DNA from: an uncultured Archangium sp.
GTDB lineage: Bacteria; Myxococcota; Myxococcia; Myxococcales; Myxococcaceae
Assembly (NCBI GenBank): GCA_946479335.1
Contig: CAMLFP010000327.1
Span: forward strand, 1 to 6,363
Length of the DNA stretch: 6,363 nucleotides
Direction of reading: 5' to 3'
Position numbers and translations under genes: made by a program. Shown piece by piece: positions 1-5,431 of the stretch (its first letter is position 1; every line of letters starts with the position of its first letter). The notes beneath the pieces are model-generated. The model was not told the DNA's origin and did not search any database. It saw nothing but the letters and a program-made list of their open reading frames with translations.

Positions 1-1263
1 CTCGAGGTGCCGGGCGCGAAGTTGTCGCTCACCGTCGACGCGGAGTTCCCCGACCAGGAGCTGGTCACCGTCATCAGCAAGCCCGCGTTCTGGGAGGGCC
101 GCTGCAAGGTGGCGGGCACGCGCGACGGCAAGCCCGTGACGGGCCTCGGCTACGTCGAGCGCAGCGGCTTCTTCTCGGCCGAGACGTTGGACGGGTTCTT
201 CAAGAGCGTCGGCGTCGCGGTGCGCGACTCGGTGCGCGCGGTGTATCCGCTGGAGCTCTCGTTGGACCACGCGCAGAAGCTGGTCGCGGCGCCGGGGCGC
301 GAGAGCATCCTCGAGGGGGTCGACCTGCCGCAGCTCGCGCGCACGCTCATCGCGCCGGTGCGCGAGATTACGGATCGCGGCGGCAAGGCGTGGCGCTCGT
401 ACGCGGCGCTGGCGTGCTGCGACGTGGTGCTGGGTGACTCGCGCAAGTTCGCCGAGTGGCTCGCCTTCCCCGAGTTCATGCACGTGGGCTCGCTCATCGT
501 CGACGACGTGCAGGACAAATCGACCGTGCGGCGGGGCGGGCCCACAGCGCACATGAAGTACGGCGAGGCGTTGGCCATCAACGCCGGCACCGCGGCCTAT
601 TTCATGGGCGAGCGGCTGCTGCGGCGCGCGCTGGTGTCTGACCCGGTGAAGCTCGCGCTGTACGAGCTGTACTTCGAGGCGCTGCGTGAAGGGCACGCGG
701 GGCAGGCCATCGACCTCGATGGGCTCGAGTCCTTCGTCGGCCCCGCGCTGGAGACGGGAGACTTCGCGACGCTCGAGCAGCGGGTGTTGGCCATCCACCG
801 GCTGAAGACCGCGGCGCCGGCGGGCGCGCTGGCGAGAATGGGCGCGCTCGCGGGCGGCGGTTCGAAGACGCAGATTGAGGCGGTGGGGCGCTACTTCGAC
901 GCGCTGGGCCTCGCGTTCCAGATCGTCGACGACGTGCTGAACCTCCGCGGCTTCGCGGGCGGGCTCAAGCAGACAGCCGAAGACATCATGCACGGCAAGG
1001 TGACGCTGCCGGTGGTGCGCGCGTTCTCGCAGCTGACGCCCGGTGAGCGCGCGCGGCTGTGGGCGCTGGTGGCGCGCCGTTCAGAAGACACGGCGGAGGC
1101 GGTGGCGCTCATCGAGAAGGCGGGGGCGCTCGACAGCTGCCTCGCCGATGCGCGCACGCTGGTGGAAGACGCGTGGACCGCGCTGACGCCGCTGGTCGAC
1201 GACTCGCTGGCGAAGGTGATGCTGCGCGCGTTCGGTTGGTACGTGCTCGAGCGCCACTACTGA
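1..1263 (+). CDS. CrtC/AttH-like lipocalin domain fused to polyprenyl diphosphate synthase (5' end outside window)
   Basis: The frame is open from base 1, so the true start lies upstream; the GTG at 7 is only the first in-window start-like codon, and residues are counted from it. Residues about 1-60 match the C-terminal end of the carotenoid 1,2-hydratase/AttH lipocalin-like family: DQEL (16-19), then FWEG, GTRDGKPVTG and GYVE, where the family has YWEG...G.GYLELTGY. From about residue 105 a trans-isoprenyl diphosphate synthase follows. It shows the IPP-binding GGK-AWR variant (K127, R130), first aspartate-rich motif DDVQD (166-170) with RRGG after it, HRLKTA, second motif DDVLN (308-312), and EDIMHGKVTLP. 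The second motif ends in Asn, as in eukaryotic-type geranylgeranyl diphosphate synthases. The expected reaction is condensation of isopentenyl diphosphate with allylic diphosphates in the cytoplasm. Product length and the role of the lipocalin part are unknown. The synthase assignment is firm; the lipocalin call rests on one motif block. Confidence 0.88.
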   Translation, partial: LEVPGAKLSLTVDAEFPDQELVTVISKPAFWEGRCKVAGTRDGKPVTGLGYVERSGFFSAETLDGFFKSVGVAVRDSVRAVYPLELSLDHAQKLVAAPGRESILEGVDLPQLARTLIAPVREITDRGGKAWRSYAALACCDVVLGDSRKFAEWLAFPEFMHVGSLIVDDVQDKSTVRRGGPTAHMKYGEALAINAGTAAYFMGERLLRRALVSDPVKLALYELYFEALREGHAGQAIDLDGLESFVGPALETGDFATLEQRVLAIHRLKTAAPAGALARMGALAGGGSKTQIEAVGRYFDALGLAFQIVDDVLNLRGFAGGLKQTAEDIMHGKVTLPVVRAFSQLTPGERARLWALVARRSEDTAEAVALIEKAGALDSCLADARTLVEDAWTALTPLVDDSLAKVMLRAFGWYVLERHY

Positions 1264-1273
1264 GCAACTGCGC

Positions 1274-1312
1274 TCCCCCTCTCCCGCACGCGGGAGAGGG
1301 TCGGGGTGAGGG
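1274..1312 (-). repeat. GC-rich hairpin repeat, copy 1 (REP-like)
   Basis: On the - strand the unit reads CCCTCACCCC, G, ACCCTCTCCC and then the return arm of a stem. The inverted arms are 1277-1286 (CCCTCTCCCG) and 1291-1300 (CGGGAGAGGG), a perfect 10-bp stem with a 4-nt loop. It lies between the stop of the polyprenyl synthase gene and the stop of the convergent tonB paralogue. It could therefore terminate or protect transcripts from both sides, although no T-run follows the stem. Copy 2 at 2733-2767 is in the opposite orientation and shares 20 of 21 bases of the head motif. Confidence 0.8.
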
Positions 1313-1317
1313 CCGCG

Positions 1318-2025
1318 TCAGTTCAACTCAAACCTGTACACGTACGTGAACGTGTACCCGACGGCCTCGCCGTCTTTCGTCGCCGGCGAAAACCGGAAGC
1401 GCATCAGCGCGTCGCGCGCGGCTTCATCCAGCCCATAGCCGGGCCCGGAGATGACTCGCACCGAGGTCACCGCGCCGCGCGCATCAGTGGTCACTCGGAG
1501 CCGCACCTCGCCCTCGACTTCATTCCTGCGCGCCACCACCGGGTAGTCGACCTTCACCTCACCGATGACGGTCGGCTCGCGATCCGCGCTACCCGGAGGC
1601 GCGTCCGCTCTTCCTGCTGATGGAGGGCCGGCGCGCGGCGCGACGCTGGCCGACGCAGGCGCGAAGGCGGTGTTGCCCGCCGGAATCACGAACGTGCCGA
1701 CGGGGGCCGTGGAATCCGGTGTGACGCCGCCGACGGCCGGTACGGGCTCCTTCGTCGGAGTCGGGCTCGCCGCGCTGGAGCGTTCGACCTTCGTCACCTC
1801 GCGCTTCAACTTCTGGGGCGCCGGAGGTGTCACCACCTCGGTCCTCTGCGCCTCGACACGCGGTGTTTCGAAGAATGCCATCTCGACACTTCGACGCACG
1901 GAGCGCGTCGGTGACTCGCCGTGCATCGTCGAGACGAGCACTGCGTGCGCAGCGACGGAAGCCGTCAGCAACGCGATGAAGAGCGCCTTGTTTGGTTCGT
2001 TCAGTGCGCGGGAGGTCATTCGCAT
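1318..2025 (-). CDS. TonB family protein, paralogue 2 (C-terminal TonB domain)
   Basis: This 235-residue protein has a TonB layout. A short cytoplasmic N-terminus leads to one membrane segment (about 14-34) carrying the Ser-x3-His pair (S23, H27) typical of TonB anchors. A Pro/Ser/Lys periplasmic linker follows, then a C-terminal TonB domain (about 145-235) with EGEVRLRVTTD, ISGPGYGLDEAARDAL and a YTFTYVYRF ending. It should couple an ExbB/ExbD motor to outer-membrane receptors. By eye the last 93 residues match the TonB encoded at 2777-3541 at 68 positions. A middle block is also shared (KEPVP..GVT.DST...G.F...GNT). The linker has lost the long EP/KP repeats of the other copy. ATG codons at 2025 and 2019 are both possible starts, and neither has a clear Shine-Dalgarno sequence. 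It follows the toxin gene by 42 bp with no evident promoter, so co-transcription with the toxin-antitoxin pair is possible. Confidence 0.9.
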   Translation of the reverse strand: MRMTSRALNEPNKALFIALLTASVAAHAVLVSTMHGESPTRSVRRSVEMAFFETPRVEAQRTEVVTPPAPQKLKREVTKVERSSAASPTPTKEPVPAVGGVTPDSTAPVGTFVIPAGNTAFAPASASVAPRAGPPSAGRADAPPGSADREPTVIGEVKVDYPVVARRNEVEGEVRLRVTTDARGAVTSVRVISGPGYGLDEAARDALMRFRFSPATKDGEAVGYTFTYVYRFELN

Positions 2026-2048
2026 GACCGTGGCACAGCGCGCCTGCT

Positions 2049-2064
2049 GCGCTCAAACGAGCGC
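2049..2064 (-). other. Small hairpin between toxin and tonB paralogue
   Basis: GCGCTC (2049-2054) and GAGCGC (2059-2064) form a perfect 6-bp stem with an AAAC loop on the + strand. It starts 3 bp past the toxin stop codon. There is no T-run, so a classical terminator is doubtful. It may be a processing or attenuation element, or chance in GC-rich DNA. Confidence 0.3.
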
Positions 2065-2067
2065 CGC

Positions 2068-2397
2068 TCAGTTGAACGAGTAGCCCGACTGTTTCTGGTG
2101 CCGCACCGCCAGCACAGAAACCTGATGCGGCGCCGAGAGGTAGAGCACCACGAGTTCTCCCGCGACGACTTCCCGGAGTTGACCACCTCCGATGCGCTCG
2201 ATGATCCTCCGGAGAAGCGGAGCCACTTCGCCGCGATGGAGGCGCCCGAGGTCCGGGAGTCGTCGGAGCAAGATGAACGAAGCTGCAACGGTCTCGAGGG
2301 ACTCCAGCAGTGATTCACGCAGGGGCTCGCGCGCGTCGATGATCGCGTCGAGGTTGCGCCAGTAGTTACTTGTGGTGACGAGTTTTCGTCGCTTCAC
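2068..2397 (-). CDS. Type II toxin, RelE/ParE family
   Basis: The 109-residue product has the size and layout of a RelE/ParE-fold toxin. An N-terminal helical half holds NYWRNLDAIIDA and a LRRLPDLGRLHRGE turn. It is followed by the family's C-terminal strands, REVVAGELVVLYLS...VSVLAVRHQKQSGYSF, with the usual basic/His cluster near the end. RelE members cleave mRNA on the ribosome and ParE members inhibit gyrase; the sequence alone does not tell me which applies here. The start is GTG at 2397, supported by GAGGGGGA (2408-2401) just upstream. The gene overlaps the 3' end of the antitoxin gene by 32 bp in another frame, implying translational coupling with antitoxin made first. The preceding gene encodes a Phd/YefM-like protein, which strongly supports the toxin call. 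No truncation or frameshift is visible. Confidence 0.83.
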   Translation of the reverse strand: MKRRKLVTTSNYWRNLDAIIDAREPLRESLLESLETVAASFILLRRLPDLGRLHRGEVAPLLRRIIERIGGGQLREVVAGELVVLYLSAPHQVSVLAVRHQKQSGYSFN

Positions 2398-2692
2398 GTT
2401 TCCCCCTCGCCCGCGCCATCACCTGCTTCATCATCGTTCGCGACTCCTCTTCGGAGAACACGTTCCCCCGCTCGATGTCTTCGAGCGCGCGCCGGAGCTG
2501 ATTCGGGTGCCAGTCAGGGCCGGTGAGCTCCGTGAGGTACTCGTACTCACTCACGCTCATCAGCACCGACTCGGTGCGCCCATTGCGGGTGATGAACTTC
2601 GTCTCGCCCTTCGCGTTCGCGTCCATCAACTCCGGCAACCGCGCGCGCGCTTCGCTGATGGGGATGATGTCTCGAGAGGGTTTGAGCGCCAT
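2366..2692 (-). CDS. Type II antitoxin, Phd/YefM family
   Basis: From the ATG at 2692 the protein is 108 residues (MALKPSRDII...). Residues about 5-55 match the Phd/YefM DNA-binding domain: DIIPISEARARLPELM, then GETKFITRNGRTESVLMSVSEYEYL. The charged C-terminal half (about 60-108) would wrap and neutralise the toxin. I prefer this start because an in-frame TTG at 2728 is the likely -35 box and an ATG at 2710 lies inside the operator palindrome. Phd/YefM proteins repress their own operon, with the toxin as co-repressor. The 20-bp palindrome touching this start codon has the TGTACA cores known from the E. coli yefM-yoeB operator. The toxin gene overlaps the 3' end by 32 bp. The ATG at 2710 (six residues longer) remains possible. 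Confidence 0.87.
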   Translation of the reverse strand: MALKPSRDIIPISEARARLPELMDANAKGETKFITRNGRTESVLMSVSEYEYLTELTGPDWHPNQLRRALEDIERGNVFSEEESRTMMKQVMARARGKREATKTRHHK

Positions 2693-2710
2693 GTACAGAA
2701 TTCTGTACAT
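2691..2710. promoter_or_regulatory. Toxin-antitoxin operator, perfect 20-bp palindrome
   Basis: The sequence ATGTACAGAATTCTGTACAT equals its own reverse complement. It contains two TGTACA hexamers (2692-2697 and 2704-2709) spaced 12 bp centre to centre, a little over one helical turn. TGTACA is the core recognition motif of the E. coli YefM-YoeB operator. The site covers the -10 box and reaches the antitoxin start codon, as expected for an autorepressor. Confidence 0.85.
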
Positions 2711-2728
2711 CTGTGACGCGACCGTCAA
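2700..2728 (-). promoter_or_regulatory. Sigma-70-type promoter of the antitoxin-toxin operon
   Basis: On the - strand, TTGACG (2728-2723) matches five of six bases of the -35 consensus. After exactly 17 bp comes CAGAAT (2705-2700), matching four of six bases of the -10 consensus. The -10 box is inside the 20-bp palindrome. A start 7-8 nt downstream would fall at about 2693-2692, on the ATG at 2692, predicting a leaderless or nearly leaderless mRNA. No Shine-Dalgarno sequence precedes that ATG, which agrees. Confidence 0.65.
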
Positions 2729-2732
2729 TCGC

Positions 2733-2767
2733 CCCTCACCCCAACCCTCTCCCCACGGGAGAGGGAG
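2733..2767 (+). repeat. GC-rich hairpin repeat, copy 2 (REP-like)
   Basis: CCCTCACCCC, AA, CCCTCTCCC is followed by the return arm. Arms 2745-2753 and 2757-2765 form a perfect 9-bp stem with a 3-nt CAC loop. It lies between the stop of tonB (2777) and the -35 box of the toxin-antitoxin promoter (2728). It is well placed to end or stabilise the exbB-exbD-tonB transcript and insulate the next unit. It is inverted relative to copy 1 at 1274-1312. Similar sequences are common intergenic repeats in GC-rich proteobacteria, from general knowledge. Confidence 0.8.
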
Positions 2768-2776
2768 TTCGCGAGG

Positions 2777-3541
2777 TCAATCGAGGAAGAACCGGTACGT
2801 GTACGTGAACGTGTAGCCGACCGCTTCGCCGCCCTTGATGGCGGGCTTGAACTTGAAGCGCTTGAGCGCGTCGCGCGCGGCTTCGTTGAGCCCGTAGCCG
2901 GGGCCGGAGATGACGGAGACCGCGGTGACCAGGCCCGTCTCGTCGGTGGTGACGCGCAGCCGCACGTCGCCCTCGATGTCGTTCTTCTTCGCCTCGGCCG
3001 GGTAGTCGATCTTCACCTCGCCGATCATGATCGGCTCCGTGTCAGCGCTGCCCGGCGGCGCGTACTTCGGCGCGGCGTAGTTCTTCACCGTCGAGGGGTC
3101 GACGACCTCCTTCTGCGCCTTGCCGTAGGTGGTGTTGCCGACCTGCACCGCGAAGCCGCCCGCCGCCGTGGTGGAGTCCATGGTGACGCCGATGACGATG
3201 GGCACCGGCTCCTTGGGCACCTCCTTCGCCTCTTCGTTGGGCGGCGGCGGCACGTCTTCTTGCGGCTTGGGCGTGTCGGCCTTCACCACCACCTTGGGCT
3301 TCACCTTCGGCACCTCGATCTTCTCGGGCTCCGGCGGCTTGGGCGGCTCCTCGACCTTCGGCGGTTCGGGCTTCTTCTCTTCGTAGAACTCCATCTCCAC
3401 GCGCGTGTTGGCGACGCGCACCGGCGGGTGGTCGGGCATCAGCCACACCAGCACGCCGTGCACGGCAATGGAGCCCACCAGCAGCCCGATGAAGATCAGG
3501 CTGTTGGGCTCATCTCGCCGCTCGAACACGGTGGAAGACAT
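2777..3541 (-). CDS. tonB: Energy transducer TonB
   Basis: This 254-residue protein has a single N-terminal membrane anchor (about 14-35) with the Ser-x3-His pair (S24, H28) that TonB uses to contact ExbB/ExbD. A periplasm-spanning linker rich in EP, KP and PP pairs follows (about 56-113). A conserved KEPVP..GVT.DST segment comes next, then the C-terminal TonB domain (about 165-254) with DIEGDVRLRVTTDETG, ISGPGYGLNEAARDAL and YTFTYTYRF. It carries proton-motive energy to TonB-dependent outer-membrane receptors. It follows exbD by 16 bp and forms one operon with exbB and exbD. The ribosome site before the ATG at 3541 is weak, suggesting translational coupling. TolA is an alternative partner for this motor type, but the TonB-type C-terminus argues against it. 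No receptor gene is in the window. Confidence 0.93.
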   Translation of the reverse strand: MSSTVFERRDEPNSLIFIGLLVGSIAVHGVLVWLMPDHPPVRVANTRVEMEFYEEKKPEPPKVEEPPKPPEPEKIEVPKVKPKVVVKADTPKPQEDVPPPPNEEAKEVPKEPVPIVIGVTMDSTTAAGGFAVQVGNTTYGKAQKEVVDPSTVKNYAAPKYAPPGSADTEPIMIGEVKIDYPAEAKKNDIEGDVRLRVTTDETGLVTAVSVISGPGYGLNEAARDALKRFKFKPAIKGGEAVGYTFTYTYRFFLD

Positions 3542-3557
3542 CGTCGCTACTCAAACG

Positions 3558-3989
3558 TCACGGCGCGGCCGTGGGTTTCGCTTCTTTTTGGATATTGAGC
3601 GCGAACTTGGCGATGCCCGCGCCCTTGACCAGGTCGATGAGGTTCATCACCTTGCCGTAGTTGAGCGACTGGTCGGCGGAGATGATGGCGCGCACCTCTT
3701 TGTCCTTCTCGGCGGCCTCCTTCATCTTCTGCAGCGCGACGGCCTCGGTCACCTCGGCGCCGTCGAAGAAGATCTTCGCGTCCTTGTCGAGGGTGAGCAT
3801 CACCGGCGTCTGCACCGTCTTGTCTTGCGTGTTCGCCGCGCGCGGGAGGTCGACCTCCACCGTCTCCTTCACGATGAAGTTCGCCGTCACCATGAAGATG
3901 ATCAGCAGCACCAGCACGATGTCGACCAGCGGCGTCACGTTGATGCCGGTGATCTCTCCGTCGTCACTGTCTTGCGTTCCGCCGGCCAT
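3558..3989 (-). CDS. exbD: Biopolymer transporter ExbD/TolR family
   Basis: The 143-residue product has the ExbD/TolR plan. An acidic cytoplasmic N-terminus (DSDDGE) leads to one membrane segment (about 18-38) starting NVTPLVDIVLVLLIIF, with the conserved membrane Asp at D23 that carries protons. A periplasmic domain follows, containing VDLPRA, an internal strand-helix region and ADQSLNYGKVMNLIDLVKGAG, the usual D..v.yg.vm.vid..k.aG block. With ExbB it forms the inner-membrane proton channel that energises TonB. It starts 3 bp after the exbB stop and ends 16 bp before tonB, so the three are almost certainly one transcript. Length and motifs are complete. TolR is the alternative family name; the adjoining tonB favours ExbD. 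Confidence 0.94.
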   Translation of the reverse strand: MAGGTQDSDDGEITGINVTPLVDIVLVLLIIFMVTANFIVKETVEVDLPRAANTQDKTVQTPVMLTLDKDAKIFFDGAEVTEAVALQKMKEAAEKDKEVRAIISADQSLNYGKVMNLIDLVKGAGIAKFALNIQKEAKPTAAP

Positions 3990-3992
3990 GGC

Positions 3993-4670
3993 TCACTTCC
4001 CCGTCGCGCGAAGGTGACCGACGAGCGCGTGACCCAGCGCGGAGGCGCGCGCGGCGGTGTTCTTCACCGAGCGCTGCAGGATGTTGTACCCGATGACCGC
4101 GGGGATCGCGACGGCGAGGCCGACGGCGGTGGCCACGAGCGCCTCGGAGATGCCGGCCATCACCGTGGCCTGCACCTCGGCGCCCTGCGCGGTGGAGCCG
4201 CCGAGATCCTTGAAGGCCTTGATGATGCCGAGCACCGTGCCGAACAGCCCGATGAACGGCGTGTTGCTGCCCAGCGTGCCGAGAATCGAGAGGAACCGCT
4301 CGTAGCGCGGGCGCTCGCGCGCCATCGTCGCGTTGATGATCTCATCGACCGTGTCGGGGCCCTTGTCGATGGCCGAGATGCCCTCGCGCAGAATCGCCGC
4401 CTCCATGCCCGACTTGTCGGCCACCGCCGTCTTCACCGCGTCGATTTCACCCTTCGCCAGCTTGAGCAGGATGCCGTCGCTGTCAGGCAGGCTGCGCGTC
4501 GCGAAGTAGATGCCGCGCTCCAGCATCACCGCGATGGAGATGACCGACAGCGCCGCGAGGAGCCACAGCACCCACTCCGCGTCGCCCGTCAACGTCGAGA
4601 GCAACTTCTGGGTGAGCCACCCCTGGTGCTGCACCGGAGCCGCCTGCGCCAACAAGAGAAACGAGGTCAT
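3993..4670 (-). CDS. exbB: MotA/TolQ/ExbB proton channel family protein
   Basis: This 225-residue protein has three membrane segments (about 33-51, 137-153 and 174-195), as in ExbB/TolQ. Signature stretches are GTLGSNTPFIGLFGTVLGII (T145 in the second segment) and ISEALVATAVGLAVAIPAV (E176, T181 in the third), the residues that line the channel around the ExbD/TolR Asp. The stretch about 60-130 is the cytoplasmic domain. It uses proton flow to drive the ExbD-TonB complex in the inner membrane. It begins at the ATG at 4670, with AGGGA six bases upstream. It is the first gene of exbB-exbD-tonB, behind a 67-bp gap with two palindromes. The gene is complete and looks normal. TolQ cannot be excluded from this protein alone; the TonB neighbour decides. 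Confidence 0.94.
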   Translation of the reverse strand: MTSFLLLAQAAPVQHQGWLTQKLLSTLTGDAEWVLWLLAALSVISIAVMLERGIYFATRSLPDSDGILLKLAKGEIDAVKTAVADKSGMEAAILREGISAIDKGPDTVDEIINATMARERPRYERFLSILGTLGSNTPFIGLFGTVLGIIKAFKDLGGSTAQGAEVQATVMAGISEALVATAVGLAVAIPAVIGYNILQRSVKNTAARASALGHALVGHLRATGK

Positions 4671-4737
4671 TAAAATTCCCTGCGGGTGAAAGAAATCTTC
4701 AGGTACCTGATTGGTTTCGTCATGACGACGACGAATG
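4671..4737 (-). promoter_or_regulatory. Probable control region of exbB-exbD-tonB with two 12-bp palindromes
   Basis: This 67-bp gap is clearly AT-richer than its flanks. It holds two perfect palindromes, TCAGGTACCTGA (4699-4710) and TCGTCATGACGA (4717-4728), with centres 18 bp apart. Both begin TC and end GA. They may be operator sites, but the sequences match no regulator I recognise, and no convincing -35/-10 pair stands out. Transcription could also enter from the gene upstream. Confidence 0.4.
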
Positions 4738-5430
4738 TCAACTCATTCGCTGAGCAGCCTGCCTTAACGCCAGCGCGGCCTCCCTGATTTCAGCGAGGCG
4801 CTGCACCGGGAGCTCACCGGGCGGCGAGGAGGGCTCGCCCAACCCGGCGTCGCGCTCGTGATGCAGCATCTTGAGGATCAGCTCGCGCAGCTCATCGGCG
4901 TTCTCCAGGCCTACCAGCGTCACCTGATGCGAGGCCGCGGCGCCCGGCTGGCTGTCGGCACCGGCGGTGGAGACGGTGAGCGACTTGAAGCCGAAGAGGC
5001 GCTCCAGGGGCCCCTGCGTCACCTCGAGGTTCTGCACGTTGGCGTAGCTCAGCGTCACCTCCTCGCGCTTCCACGCGCCCTGGGCGACGCGCAGCGAGCG
5101 GTCGCCGACGAGGTAGTGCCGCATCTCGAAGTCGACGCGCACCACCACCAGCGCGAAGGCGATCGCGACGAACTGGAAGAGCACCAGCACGCACGCGATG
5201 ACCACGCCCCACTTCAGCAGGCCCGCGATGAGGCCGATGCACGCCACGCCGACGCCGATGAACTGGTTCAAGAAGGTGAAGAGCGTCGCGAGGTAGCGGT
5301 AGCCCAGCCACTTCTCCGCGGGCTTGCTGGCGCGCACCAGCGACGTGCCCTCGGGCAAATGCGGCGGGCGCGTGTCGAGTTTGAGCAGCGGGCCGAAGAT
5401 GGGGAGCAGGATCTTCAGGAGCATCTCCAC
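4738..5430 (-). CDS. Membrane protein with bacterial PH domain (bPH2/DUF304, YdbT-like)
   Basis: The 230-residue product has two adjacent membrane segments (about 50-71 and 74-97). A bPH2 domain follows (about 99-190), recognised by YLVGDRSLRV, SYANVQNLEVTQGPLERLFG and LTVSTAGADS. The tail is Pro/Gly-rich and ends in an Ala/Leu-rich helix (about 209-230). The start is GTG at 5430. AAGGAGG (5443-5437) lies six bases ahead, a better fit than the ATG at 5424. The gene begins 1 nt after its upstream neighbour, another bPH2 protein. The two resemble the YdbS/YdbT pairs of other bacteria, whose biochemical role is not well settled; they are thought to sit at the inner membrane. The family call is firm and the function is open. 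Confidence 0.85.
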   Translation of the reverse strand: MEMLLKILLPIFGPLLKLDTRPPHLPEGTSLVRASKPAEKWLGYRYLATLFTFLNQFIGVGVACIGLIAGLLKWGVVIACVLVLFQFVAIAFALVVVRVDFEMRHYLVGDRSLRVAQGAWKREEVTLSYANVQNLEVTQGPLERLFGFKSLTVSTAGADSQPGAAASHQVTLVGLENADELRELILKMLHHERDAGLGEPSSPPGELPVQRLAEIREAALALRQAAQRMS

Positions 5431-5431
5431 C

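Noticed and set aside
1274..1312. Classical rho-independent terminator between the convergent genes
   Set aside because: The stem is strong but no T-run follows on either strand, and the same motif recurs at 2733-2767. It is better described as a repeat that may affect transcript ends.
1565..2083. + strand frame of 172 codons antisense to the tonB paralogue
   Set aside because: No recognisable motif; the opposite strand encodes a clear TonB domain conserved with its paralogue.
2693..2728. N-terminal extension of the antitoxin to the TTG at 2728
   Set aside because: The TTG is the first half of a good -35 box, and the extension would place the operator and -10 box inside the coding region. 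Phd/YefM similarity begins after the ATG at 2692.
3210..3375. Tandem DNA repeat in tonB
   Set aside because: The repetitive look comes from Pro/Glu/Lys codons of the periplasmic linker; no exact repeated unit is present.
3990..4670. TolQ/TolR of the Tol-Pal system or a gliding-motility motor
   Set aside because: The sequences alone would allow it, but the third gene of the operon has a TonB-type C-terminus and no tolB or pal follows.
3405..4673. Long + strand frame of 422 codons antisense to exbB, exbD and the start of tonB
   Set aside because: The translation is low-complexity (Arg, His, Asp, Leu) and matches no family. It is the expected shadow of GC-rich third positions in the real - strand genes, which have clear motifs.
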